From contig DASRHG010000169.1 in the NCBI GenBank assembly GCA_035650655.1, positions 18,927 to 82,926 on the forward strand: DNA of 64,000 nt, written 5' to 3'. Both the position numbers and the translations under genes were made by a program. The first letter of the stretch is position 1. The number at the start of each line of letters is the position of its first letter. Of this stretch, positions 24,690 through 32,733 are shown piece by piece. The notes below the pieces were generated by a model. It worked only from the letters and a program-made list of their open reading frames with translations, was not told where the DNA came from and did not search any database. The DNA is from DASRHG01 sp035650655 (GTDB lineage: Bacteria > Desulfobacterota > Binatia > DP-6).

Positions 24690-26239
24690 CACGTCGCGTC
24701 GAGCTGCGCGCGGAGGTCGCGACGGAGGATCTTCCCCATCGGGTTCTTCGGCAGCTCCGGGAGGAAGCGGATGATCTCGGGCTTCTTGAAGCTCGCGAGC
24801 CGCTCGCGGCAGAACTCCCCGAGCGCCTCGGCGGCGAGCCGCTCACCGTCGCGGAGCACGACGAAGGCCGCCACGCGCTGCCCCCACTCGATGTCCGGCA
24901 CGCCGACGACGGCCGCCTCCTCGACCGCGGGATGCGACTGGAGCACCGCCTCGACCTCCGCCGGGGCGATGTTCTCGCCGCCGCGGATGATCATGTCGTC
25001 CTTGCGCCCCGCGATGTAGACGTACCCGTCGTCGTCCACCCAGCCCATGTCGCGCGTCGGCAGCCAACCATCGCCGACGAGCGGCGATTCCCGGCTGCCC
25101 GCGTAGCCCTTCATCACTCGCGGCGTGCGGACGTGGATCTCGCCGACCTGGCCGGGGGGAAGCGGACGGTCGTCGTCGTCGACGATGCGGATCTCGACGT
25201 CCGGAAGCGGACGACCGAGCGACGCGAGGCGACGCATCCGCCGCTCGACCTCGGCGGGCGTGCCCTCGAGCCGGTGATCCTCGGGGCCGAGCACGGTGAG
25301 CGTCGACGTCGTCTCCGTCTGCCCGAACGCGTTCACGAAGCCCACCGTCTTCGGGAAGCGCTCGATCGCGCGCCGGATGACCGGGAACGGCATCGCGGCG
25401 CCGCCGTAGGAGAGGATCTCGAGACTCGAGAGATCGCGGCGCTCGAGGTCCGGCTGGTCGAGGAGCTGCTTCAGCATGGTGGGCACCACGAAGGCGTGGC
25501 TGACCCGCTCGCGCTCGACGAGGTCCAGCCAGGCGCGCGGCTCGAACTGCGGCATGAGGACGAGGCGACGTCCCGTCCAGAGCGTCGTCATCATGTTGGT
25601 CGCGCCCGCGATGTGGTAGAGCGGCACGCAGAGGAGCGCGGCACCGCGCGGCGTGCCGTCCGCGAGCTCGACGTTGGCAGTCACGTACGCGGTGAAGTCG
25701 TGGAACGTGAGCAGCACGCCCTTCGGCAGCGCCGTCGTGCCGCTCGTGTACATGAGGATCGTCGTCGCCTGGTCGTCGACGTCGGCTTCGTCCTCGTGCT
25801 CTCCCGCGCCGGCAAGGAGCGCCTCGTAGCCGGGGTGGGCACCCGCCGGCCCGTCGAAGCCGATGACGGTCGCGAGCCCACCGAGTGCAGGCCGGAGCGC
25901 CTCGACGTGCTCCAGGTAGCGGTGCCCGACGAAGAGGACGCTCGCTTCGCTCGTCGTCAGCATGTGCGCGAGCTCCGGTCGCTTCGCGCGGTAGTTGAGC
26001 GGGATGAAGACCCCGCCGAGCGTCGCCGTCGCGTAATACGCTTCGAGGTAGCGGTGAGAATTCGTGTCGAGGGCGGCGACGCGCGTCCCGGCGCCGACGC
26101 CGAGCCGGGCGAGCGCCCCGGCCAGCCGCCGCACGCGTGCGAGCGTCTCGGCGTACGTGAACCGGTCGCTGCCCGAAACGACGGCTTCCTGCTCGGGGGC
26201 GATGCTTGCCGGGATCGAGAGGAAGCCGGCCGTGTTCAT
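24689..26239 (-). CDS. Acyl-CoA synthetase (class I adenylate-forming, FadD/AliA-like)
   Basis: Activates a carboxylic acid to its CoA thioester via an acyl-adenylate. The protein has 516 residues. The P-loop is MYTSGTTALPKGV near residue 165, the A5 motif FGQTETTS near 305, the A7 motif DGWLPTRDMG near 390 and the C-terminal catalytic lysine region NPMGKILRRDL near 503. The substrate is not readable from sequence; neighbours (three crotonase-fold genes) suggest an aromatic, alicyclic or fatty acid. It is coupled by ATGA and TGATG overlaps to hydratase genes on both sides. Confidence 0.92.
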   Translation of the reverse strand: MNTAGFLSIPASIAPEQEAVVSGSDRFTYAETLARVRRLAGALARLGVGAGTRVAALDTNSHRYLEAYYATATLGGVFIPLNYRAKRPELAHMLTTSEASVLFVGHRYLEHVEALRPALGGLATVIGFDGPAGAHPGYEALLAGAGEHEDEADVDDQATTILMYTSGTTALPKGVLLTFHDFTAYVTANVELADGTPRGAALLCVPLYHIAGATNMMTTLWTGRRLVLMPQFEPRAWLDLVERERVSHAFVVPTMLKQLLDQPDLERRDLSSLEILSYGGAAMPFPVIRRAIERFPKTVGFVNAFGQTETTSTLTVLGPEDHRLEGTPAEVERRMRRLASLGRPLPDVEIRIVDDDDRPLPPGQVGEIHVRTPRVMKGYAGSRESPLVGDGWLPTRDMGWVDDDGYVYIAGRKDDMIIRGGENIAPAEVEAVLQSHPAVEEAAVVGVPDIEWGQRVAAFVVLRDGERLAAEALGEFCRERLASFKKPEIIRFLPELPKNPMGKILRRDLRAQLDAT

Positions 26240-26958
26240 CGGCGGCTTTCTAGCCCGAGCGCGAGCCGCCGCTCAAGGCCGACGGCCGCTTCGAAGGCCA
26301 TGTCGTGCCCGGCTCGGACGGCCCGCCGCGCCGCGACGACGAGCGCGGGATCCAACGCCGCGAGCCGGCGCGCGACCGTGAACGCGGCCGCCTCGAGGCC
26401 CGCGGCCGGCACGACACGGTTCACGATCCCGGCGGCGTGCGCCGCGGGCGCGTCCAACACCCGCCCCGTCAGCACGGCGTCGAGCGCGACACTCGCGCCC
26501 GCGCGGCGCGCGAGGGTCTGCGTGCCGCCGACGCCCGGGATCGCCCCGAGCCCGGTCTCGGGCAGGACGAAGCGCGCGTCGTCCGCGGCGATGCAGAGGT
26601 CGCAGAGCATCGCCATCTCCATCCCGCTGCCCGCCGCCCACCCGTGGACGGCCGCAACGGTCGCCCCCCGGAGCGCGAGGAGCCGGCCCCATACGTCGCG
26701 CCGCCAGCGGACGGCGCGCGCGGCGAGCGGCGACGGCGCGCTGCCGAACTCCCGCAGGTCACCGCCGCTCGAGAACGCGCGACCCCGGCCGCGCAGGACG
26801 AGGGCGCGAACGTCCGGATCCTCGTCGGCGGCGCCGAGGACCGCGTACAGGTCGTCGCGCATCGCGACGTCGTACGCGTTAAGGACCTCGGGGCGGTCGA
26901 GCGTCACGACCGCGACTCGCCCGCGCTTCTCGTAGCGCAGGGTCGCGAAGGGCCTCAC
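26236..26958 (-). CDS. Enoyl-CoA hydratase/isomerase family protein
   Basis: Crotonase-fold protein, 240 residues, at the short end of the family. Seen are LDRPEVLNAYDVAMRDDL near residue 20, FSSGGDLREFG near 61, HGWAAGSGMEMAMLCDLCIA near 104 and the catalytic region LPETGLGAIPGVGGTQTL near 131, which carries the second-segment glutamate used by hydratases. The start is GTG at 26958, seven bases after the desulforedoxin-like stop; the stop overlaps the ligase start as ATGA. Confidence 0.9.
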   Translation of the reverse strand: MRPFATLRYEKRGRVAVVTLDRPEVLNAYDVAMRDDLYAVLGAADEDPDVRALVLRGRGRAFSSGGDLREFGSAPSPLAARAVRWRRDVWGRLLALRGATVAAVHGWAAGSGMEMAMLCDLCIAADDARFVLPETGLGAIPGVGGTQTLARRAGASVALDAVLTGRVLDAPAAHAAGIVNRVVPAAGLEAAAFTVARRLAALDPALVVAARRAVRAGHDMAFEAAVGLERRLALGLESRR

Positions 26959-26965
26959 ATCGGGC

Positions 26966-27109
26966 TCAGTCGGACGACGGGAGCGGCTTCGCTTCCTTGA
27001 GCTTCATCTCGTGCCCGCAGCAGGTGACGGCGCCGCCGCCCGCCTTGTTGCAGAGGATCTCCGTGCCGCACGTGTCGCAGAGGTAGCGCTTGCCGAGTTG
27101 AGTCGCCAT
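26966..27109 (-). CDS. Stand-alone desulforedoxin-like mini metalloprotein (47 aa)
   Basis: A 47-residue protein with the pattern YLCDTCG ... TCCGHEM, again CxxC followed 15-16 residues later by CC, plus one extra cysteine (EILCNK). It is the longer paralogue of the 39-residue protein at 23749, with a short polar tail. Together the two bracket the hydratase-ligase-hydratase cluster. The ATG at 27109 lies 42 bases after the ygfZ-like stop. Function unknown; a rubredoxin-like iron or zinc site is the natural prediction. Confidence 0.82.
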   Translation of the reverse strand: MATQLGKRYLCDTCGTEILCNKAGGGAVTCCGHEMKLKEAKPLPSSD

Positions 27110-27151
27110 GGCCGGCTGCTACCAGAAAGCGCCGGCACGGGGAAGGCAGCG

Positions 27152-28204
27152 TCACGCGAGCGGCCAGGCCGTGACGGTCGCGACCGCCGTCGCGCTCCCG
27201 TCCCGGACCTCGAGCGTCGTCCCGACGCTCCAGTGCTCCCGCCGGACGAAGCCGAGGGCGGCGTCGCGGCCGAGCGCGAACGCGCGGCCGACGGACGTCA
27301 CGTGCCCCGCCTCTCTCCCCTCGTACACGAGGGGCACGCCGCGCCGGGGCCGCGGCCCGTCGAGGAGCAGGCCGACGAGCCGGCGGTTCACGTGTCCGCG
27401 CGCCGTCCCGCGCGCGACGACCTCCTGCCCGAGGTAGCAGCCCTTCCTCTCGCTGATCGCCTCCGCGACGGGGACCTCGAGCGCGAGCGTCGAGCCGTCC
27501 ATGTCGAGGCCGATCCGCGGCACGCCGACCTCGACGCGCCGTCCTTCGAGGGCCTCCATCCCGCACGGACGCGCGCCCGCCGCGACGAGCGCGTCCCACA
27601 CGGCGGCGGCACGCGTCGCAGGGACGTGGAGCACGAAGCCGGGCCCGCGCACCTCGCTCACCCGGACCGCGCGCACGGCGACGCCCGCGACGTCGATCTC
27701 GACGTGCGCGAAGGGCTCGAGCGCCGGGGCGGCGGTCCCGCCGAGCACCGTCTCCGCCCCGGGCCCCTCGAGCCCGAGCAGGGCCGTCGGCTCGACGGGG
27801 GGCACGAGCTCGATCTCGTCCGCGACGACGAGCTTCTCGAGCGCACCGACGAACGCGTCGCGGACACGGACGTCGACGTCGAGGAGGAGCGCGTCGGCGA
27901 GCGCCGCGACACGCACGTCGGCGACGACGCGTCCCTGGATCGTGAGCAGGAGCGCGGGGCAGCCCTGCCCGGCGGCGAGGCCCGCCAGGTCGTTCGTGAG
28001 CATGCCCTGGAGGAACGTGACGCGATCCGCACCGACGGCGCGCACCAGGGTGCGAAACCCGAGATCCACGATCGCGGCTCCCGCGCGGAGTGCCCGGTAC
28101 TCCGCGGCGGCGTCGCCGTAGTGGGCGGGCAGCCGCACGCCGCGGTCTTCCATCTCCGCGACGCCGCGCGCCGGCGCGTGGTCATGCAGTGCCGTCTGCA
28201 CCAT
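27152..28204 (-). CDS. YgfZ/GcvT family folate-binding protein
   Basis: Tetrahydrofolate-binding protein involved in iron-sulfur cluster assembly or repair in characterised members. The protein has 350 residues. The family-specific motif KGCYLGQEVVAR, with its conserved cysteine, is near residue 250, and the N-terminal block FLQGMLTNDLAGL is near residue 63. It is not a glycine-cleavage aminomethyltransferase in sequence detail, since the YgfZ cysteine motif is present. It opens the minus-strand acyl-CoA operon, and the divergent space to the next plus-strand gene is 66 bases. Confidence 0.9.
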   Translation of the reverse strand: MVQTALHDHAPARGVAEMEDRGVRLPAHYGDAAAEYRALRAGAAIVDLGFRTLVRAVGADRVTFLQGMLTNDLAGLAAGQGCPALLLTIQGRVVADVRVAALADALLLDVDVRVRDAFVGALEKLVVADEIELVPPVEPTALLGLEGPGAETVLGGTAAPALEPFAHVEIDVAGVAVRAVRVSEVRGPGFVLHVPATRAAAVWDALVAAGARPCGMEALEGRRVEVGVPRIGLDMDGSTLALEVPVAEAISERKGCYLGQEVVARGTARGHVNRRLVGLLLDGPRPRRGVPLVYEGREAGHVTSVGRAFALGRDAALGFVRREHWSVGTTLEVRDGSATAVATVTAWPLA

Positions 28205-28270
28205 GCGCGGAGCTATGCCCACCGGTCTCGGCCTTGACAAGGCGGGCACCGGCGGAGGAGGTGCGGGCGT

Positions 28271-29053
28271 ATGGGCTACCAGGACATCCTCTACGAGACG
28301 CGCGACGGCGTCGCCTGGATCACGATCAACCGCCCCGAGGTGCGGAACGCGTTCCGCGCGGAGACCGTGGACGAGATGATCGCCGCGTTCCGTGCGGCCT
28401 GGCACGACGACACGGTCGGCGTCGTCGTTCTCACGGGCGCGGGGGACAAGGCGTTCTCGGCCGGCGGGGACCAGCGCGCCCGGACGACGAAGGGCTACAG
28501 CGGCGGCGGCGGCATCGGGCTCGACGTGCACGGACTCCACGGGATCATCCGCGCGATCCCGAAGCCCGTCATCGCGATGGTGAACGGCTTCGCGATCGGC
28601 GGCGGCAACGTCCTTCACGTGCTCTGCGACCTCACGATCGCCGCCGACACTGCGGTCTTCGGCCAGGTCGGCCCCCGCGTCGGCAGCGTGGATCCGGGGT
28701 TCGGCACCGCGTACCTCGCGCGCCTGGTCGGCGAGAAGAAGGCGCGCGAGATCTGGTACCTCTGCCGCCGGTACACGGCGGAGCAGGCGCTCGCCATGGG
28801 GCTCGTGAACGCGGTCGTCCCGGCCGCCGAGCTGCGCGCCGAGACCGAACGGTGGTGCCGCGAGATCCTGGAGAAGAGCCCGACGGCGTTGAAGCTCGCG
28901 AAGCAGTCGTTCAACGCCGACACGGAGCACATCGCCGGCCTCACCGAGCTCGGCTTCGCGGCGCTCGAGCTCTACTACCAGACCGACGAGGCGCTCGAAG
29001 GGCGGAACGCGTTCCTCGAAAAGCGGCCGCCCCGGTTCCGGCCGACGCGCTGA
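28271..29053 (+). CDS. BadI/MenB-like crotonase-fold acyl-CoA hydrolase or ring-cleavage enzyme
   Basis: A 260-residue crotonase-fold protein. It closely follows the BadI (2-ketocyclohexanecarboxyl-CoA hydrolase) and MenB (dihydroxynaphthoyl-CoA synthase) pattern: FSAGGDQRAR near residue 63, FAIGGGNVLHVLCDLTIAAD near 107, GSVDPGFGTAYLARLVGEKK near 138 and SPTALKLAKQSFNADT near 205. The proline in SVDPG and the SPTALxxAKxSFNxDT block match BadI better, as I remember those sequences. No menaquinone genes are adjacent, and an acyl-CoA ligase is, which also favours ring cleavage. The ATG is behind GGAGGTG. Confidence 0.8.
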   Translation: MGYQDILYETRDGVAWITINRPEVRNAFRAETVDEMIAAFRAAWHDDTVGVVVLTGAGDKAFSAGGDQRARTTKGYSGGGGIGLDVHGLHGIIRAIPKPVIAMVNGFAIGGGNVLHVLCDLTIAADTAVFGQVGPRVGSVDPGFGTAYLARLVGEKKAREIWYLCRRYTAEQALAMGLVNAVVPAAELRAETERWCREILEKSPTALKLAKQSFNADTEHIAGLTELGFAALELYYQTDEALEGRNAFLEKRPPRFRPTR

Positions 29054-29056
29054 GGC

Positions 29057-29073
29057 GCGGGCCGCGCGCCCGC
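29057..29073. terminator. Small convergent hairpin
   Basis: GCGGGC (29057-29062) and GCCCGC (29068-29073) flank five bases between two converging genes. There is no T tract, so the call is weak. Confidence 0.35.
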
Positions 29074-29083
29074 TGCCGTGCGA

Positions 29084-29389
29084 TCAGACGGCGACGAACA
29101 CGTCGTCGCCTTCGACCTTCACGTCGAAGCGTTCGACGCGGTCGCCGTCGTCCATCGTGTTGATGCCCGTGACGACGTCGTACTGCCAGCCGTGCCACGG
29201 GCACGTGACCACCGTCCCGTCGAGCTCGCCCTCGGCGAGCGGCCCCCCGCGGTGGAGACACGTATTGTCGATGGCGTGGAACGTGCCCGCCACGTTGAAG
29301 ATCGCGATCTGCCGGCCGTTCACCTCGACGCACCTCCCCGTGCCGGGCTGCACGTCGCCGACGGAGGCGACCCTGACGAAATTCGGCAT
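29084..29389 (-). CDS. Rieske-type [2Fe-2S] ferredoxin
   Basis: Small soluble electron carrier, 101 residues. The two Rieske motifs are CLHRGG (C44, H46) and CPWHGW (C63, H66), spaced as in ferredoxin partners of ring-hydroxylating dioxygenases and NirD-like proteins. No oxygenase subunit is next to it. It is the last gene of the minus-strand run that includes the GST and DGQHR genes. Confidence 0.93.
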   Translation of the reverse strand: MPNFVRVASVGDVQPGTGRCVEVNGRQIAIFNVAGTFHAIDNTCLHRGGPLAEGELDGTVVTCPWHGWQYDVVTGINTMDDGDRVERFDVKVEGDDVFVAV

Positions 29390-29421
29390 GCGCGGGCTTC
29401 TAGAACGCGCTTCCGGGAGCG

Positions 29422-30132
29422 TCAAGCGAGCGCAGCCGCTATCGCCGGCACGTCGCTCAAGCGTGCGAGCCAGGCCCGGACCTCGGGCACGTCGTCGAGG
29501 AGGCGCGCTTCCGCGTACCGCTCCATCCACGTGAGCTGCGCGAAGGTGGCGATGTCCGCGAGCGTCGGAGCACGGCCGAGGAGATACGGCTTTCCCGCGA
29601 GGAGCGCCTCGAGCGTCGCGAGGTTCTCGCGCATGCGCGTCTCGAGCACCGGCAGCGACGCGGCGGTGTACCCCCACACGCGGTAGCGCTTCGCGACGAG
29701 CCGGAAGAGCCGGCGCGCGACGAACGGCCGGAGGACGCCCGCTTCCAGCTCCGTCACGGTGTTCGCGCGGGCCGCGTCACGGTTCGCCGGATTCAGCCAC
29801 TTGAACGCCGCGACCAAAAAGTAGAGCGCCTCGTCGGCCCACTCCTCGACGAGGGCCGCGTACGCCCGCGCGGCGGGGTCGATCGGGATCAGCGCCGGCC
29901 GCGGGTAGCGCGTCTCGAGGTACCGCGCGATCGCGCTCGAGTCCGGGACCACGTCGCTCCCGTGCACGAGGACCGGCACCTTGCCGAGCGGATCGAGGCG
30001 CAGGAGCTCCCGGCGGCGCCTCACGGTGACCGTGACGCGCCGAAACGGCACCTCCTTCACCTGGAGGCAGATCCGCGCCTTCAGGCAGAAGGGCGAATCG
30101 CTGTGGTCGTAGAGGAGGACCTCGTCCAGCAT
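29422..30132 (-). CDS. Glutathione S-transferase family protein
   Basis: A thioredoxin-fold N-terminal domain (residues 1-78; active-site region HSDSPFCLKAR with a serine and a cysteine candidate; VPVLVHGSDVVPDSSAIARYLE holds the glutathione-binding DS pair) joins an all-helical C-terminal domain that contains the N-capping ADIATFAQL segment near residue 200. The protein has 236 residues. The substrate is unknown. It starts with ATG at 30132, eight bases after the DGQHR gene. Confidence 0.88.
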   Translation of the reverse strand: MLDEVLLYDHSDSPFCLKARICLQVKEVPFRRVTVTVRRRRELLRLDPLGKVPVLVHGSDVVPDSSAIARYLETRYPRPALIPIDPAARAYAALVEEWADEALYFLVAAFKWLNPANRDAARANTVTELEAGVLRPFVARRLFRLVAKRYRVWGYTAASLPVLETRMRENLATLEALLAGKPYLLGRAPTLADIATFAQLTWMERYAEARLLDDVPEVRAWLARLSDVPAIAAALA

Positions 30133-30140
30133 GCGCGGCG

Positions 30141-31286
30141 TCAGCCGCGCAGCGCGGCGCGAAGCTCGCGGGCGAGCATCTCGACGGTGCCGCGCGTCCC
30201 GCCGGCCTGCTTCTGACGCCACTCGCCCTCCGTCTCGAAGCGAGTGTCGCCGAGGAGGTCGCCCCACGGACGAATCGCGTGTCCGATCGCGCGCGCCTCC
30301 ATCGGATCGCCGCCCTCCTTGCGGACGGCCGCGAGGACGTCGGGGACGACGCGGAGGAACGCGCGAAGCGCCAACCCGGTCTTGATGCTGTACTTCCGGC
30401 CCGCCCACGCGCGCGGAAAGACCTGGGCGATCTGCTTGAAGTAGTTGAGGAAGAACCGCTGCGCGCTCTCCCGGAACCGTTCCGCCTGCCGGCCGCCGAG
30501 CGCGTCGAGCGCCGTGAAGACGCCCTTCAGCTCCTCGGCGAGCGGAGCCTGCGCGACGCGGCCGCGACCGACGCCGAAGAGCTTGATCTCGCCCTTCAGG
30601 GGGGAGTCCGCGTGCTCGTTGAGTGCGCGGATGATGTCGTGGCTCGCCGCGAGCTCCTGGTCGGGGTAGAGGCGGCGCCCCGCCAGGCTGATCAGGTGCG
30701 AGGGATTGAGCTTCGTGTGCTTCGCGTTGATGGTGACGAAGAGCTCGACGACCTGGTCCGGCGAGAGCCGGTCGAAGACGACTGCCGGCACCTGTACGTC
30801 CTCCGCCTGCCCCGCGGCGATCAGCTGATGGAGCGCGAGAAGACGGTGCTGCCCGTCGAGCGCGCGCAGCACGCCCTCCTCGGCGGGGATCTGGAGCACG
30901 CCGAGGACGCGATGCGACGACGTCGGCGTGAACTCGAGCCGGCGGTCCGCGACGAGGAGGACCGCGCCCGGGATGGCGGGCAGGTTCCCCGTGTCGGCGC
31001 ACTGGCTGTAGTATTCGACGAGATCGGCGATCTTCCTGCGTATGACGGGGCGCTGGTACGCCTCCGCACTCGCCGCAATCCGCTTTTCGAGGAGCTCCCA
31101 GTTGATCGTCGGGCCCCGCGCCTTCGTCTTGCGCCTGGTGGCGGGCGGTGGGCCGCCGTCGTGCGCCCCGGTGTCGTAGGAGAGCACCTCGAAACGGACG
31201 AGGCGGTCGACGTCGCGCGCGCCGAGGATCGCCTGGTAGAGCGGGACCCCGAACTGGTGGAGTCGCATGGCGGGGACGGTGATCAT
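30141..31286 (-). CDS. DGQHR domain protein (DndB-like)
   Basis: A 381-residue protein with the signature LDGQHRL at about residues 143-149 and the companion block TINAKHTKLNPSHL near 185, both diagnostic for the DGQHR family. DndB, the best-known member, regulates DNA phosphorothioation; the fold is ParB-like. No dndACDE, sspABCD or restriction gene is in this window, so it is a solitary member. The start is either the ATG at 31286 (close behind GGGAGGAG) or the ATG at 31268. It sits between rmuC and a GST gene on the same strand. Confidence 0.87.
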   Translation of the reverse strand: MITVPAMRLHQFGVPLYQAILGARDVDRLVRFEVLSYDTGAHDGGPPPATRRKTKARGPTINWELLEKRIAASAEAYQRPVIRRKIADLVEYYSQCADTGNLPAIPGAVLLVADRRLEFTPTSSHRVLGVLQIPAEEGVLRALDGQHRLLALHQLIAAGQAEDVQVPAVVFDRLSPDQVVELFVTINAKHTKLNPSHLISLAGRRLYPDQELAASHDIIRALNEHADSPLKGEIKLFGVGRGRVAQAPLAEELKGVFTALDALGGRQAERFRESAQRFFLNYFKQIAQVFPRAWAGRKYSIKTGLALRAFLRVVPDVLAAVRKEGGDPMEARAIGHAIRPWGDLLGDTRFETEGEWRQKQAGGTRGTVEMLARELRAALRG

Positions 31287-31335
31287 GCGCTCCTCCCACA
31301 GCACACGGGGCTTTCGTCCGTCAAACGAACGCGCC

Positions 31336-32421
31336 TCATTGCGCGCGGAGGAGCGGTTCCTGTGCAGCCCCGGGGTCCTCCTCCCCGCCCGCGATCGCGG
31401 CGAGCTTCAATCCCAGGCGATCGAGGCGCCGGTCGACGCCGGCGTGCGCCTGTGCGGCGTTCGTCAGGTGCTTGCCGAGCACGCGGAAGTCTTCGCGGCA
31501 GCGCGCGAGGTCCCCCGTCAACCGGGCGAGCTGTCCCATCACCTCGCGGGCGCGGTCCTCGATCCGGAGCCCCCGGAGTCCGAGCGCGATGGCCTGGAGG
31601 TACGCGTAGAGCGAGTTCGGCGACACCGGGATGACCTTCCGCTCGAGCGCGTACGCGGCGATGCTCCGGTCCCCCCCGAGCCCTTCATCGCGGATGATGG
31701 TCTCGTAGTAGACGTTCTCCGCGGGGATGTACATGAGCGCGAAGTCGTACGTGTTCTCGTCCGGCAGGATGTACTTGAGCGCGACTTCGTCGACGTGCTT
31801 GCGCACGCGCGCGACGAAGGCCTTCCGGCAGCGCGCGCGCTCGTCCTCGTCGGACGCCTCGAGCAGGCGGCGGAAGTCCTCGAGGGGAAACTTCGCGTCG
31901 ATCGGGACGAGGGCGTCGCCGAGCCTGACGGCCGCATCGACCCGCTCCCCGCTCCGAAAACCGTGCTGGAGCGTGAAGTGCGACGGAGGCAGCACCTGCC
32001 CCAGGAGGTCGCCGAGGAGCAGCTCGCCGAGCCCGCCGCGCAGCTTCGGGGCGCGGAGGATGTCGTGGAGCGTGGCGACGTCGCGTCCCACCTCGTAGAC
32101 CTTGCGCGTCGCCTCGGACAGCTCCCCGAGGCCGCGCTGCACTTCCCCGACGACGCGCGCCGTGTTGTCGAGCCGCTCGCCGACGGTCTCCTGCGTCCGC
32201 TGCACGACGTCGAGGCTCTCGCGCAGACGCGTGTTCAGCTGGCCGGTGAGATCAGCGAGCGCGGCGCCGAGCTGCCCGCGGAGCGCCTCCAGCTGCTGTT
32301 GGAGGAGGCCGAGCGCCGGCGTGTCGTCGCGTCGGGCCGCGAGGCCGCGCGCCTGCCACGCGAGGAGGAGCGCGGCGCCGGCCGCCACGATCGCCGCCGC
32401 GAGCGCGAGTTCCGCTGCCAT
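31336..32421 (-). CDS. rmuC: DNA recombination protein RmuC
   Basis: RmuC limits inversions at short inverted repeats and is predicted to have a nuclease-like fold. The protein has 361 residues: an N-terminal membrane anchor (residues 3-24), a coiled coil of about 90 residues, and the core with KLRGGLGELLLGDLLGQVLP near 127, the acidic/lysine site VPIDAKFPLEDFRR near 170 and ALMYIPAENVYYE near 228. The stop lies 50 bases before the DGQHR start, so the two may be co-transcribed. Confidence 0.93.
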   Translation of the reverse strand: MAAELALAAAIVAAGAALLLAWQARGLAARRDDTPALGLLQQQLEALRGQLGAALADLTGQLNTRLRESLDVVQRTQETVGERLDNTARVVGEVQRGLGELSEATRKVYEVGRDVATLHDILRAPKLRGGLGELLLGDLLGQVLPPSHFTLQHGFRSGERVDAAVRLGDALVPIDAKFPLEDFRRLLEASDEDERARCRKAFVARVRKHVDEVALKYILPDENTYDFALMYIPAENVYYETIIRDEGLGGDRSIAAYALERKVIPVSPNSLYAYLQAIALGLRGLRIEDRAREVMGQLARLTGDLARCREDFRVLGKHLTNAAQAHAGVDRRLDRLGLKLAAIAGGEEDPGAAQEPLLRAQ

Positions 32422-32451
32422 CCGCCCCTCCTCTCCCCCCGGCGCACGTGG

Positions 32452-32664
32452 CTACCCGAGGGTGTCCGCGTATGCTTCCAGCTCTTCGAGCTTCCGGAGC
32501 CGCGACAGCCGGACCGGCCGCTCGTGCGCCGGCGCGACCGCGAGCCCCGCGCGCGCCACCGTCACCGATTCGGCGAGGATCGCCCGACAGCGGTCGTGCA
32601 GCGCGCGCGACACGCGGCGGCGTCGCATCCGCACGATCTCCTCGAATGCGATGAGCTCACCCAC
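32452..32664 (-). CDS. Small hypothetical protein, basic (70 aa)
   Basis: A 70-residue reading frame directly upstream of rmuC (31-base gap), starting MGELIAFEEIVRMRRRR. The first 45 residues are helical and Arg rich, and the tail (LRKLEELEAYADTLG) looks amphipathic. I do not recognise a family. The codon pattern and tight spacing favour a real gene over chance. Confidence 0.55.
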   Translation of the reverse strand: MGELIAFEEIVRMRRRRVSRALHDRCRAILAESVTVARAGLAVAPAHERPVRLSRLRKLEELEAYADTLG

Positions 32665-32733
32665 GCTGGTCGGGCGACCCTACCACCGGCCCGACCAAGC
32701 GGCAACGACGGGGGGCCAACGCGGGAGCGACTT

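Noticed and set aside
24932..26935. Plus-strand open frame of 667 codons opposite the acyl-CoA ligase
   Set aside because: Shadow of the ligase and hydratase genes; no recognisable motif.
28271..29053. Firm call as MenB (naphthoate synthase)
   Set aside because: The SVDPG and SPTALxxAK segments fit BadI better and no other menaquinone gene is nearby; I kept a broader call.
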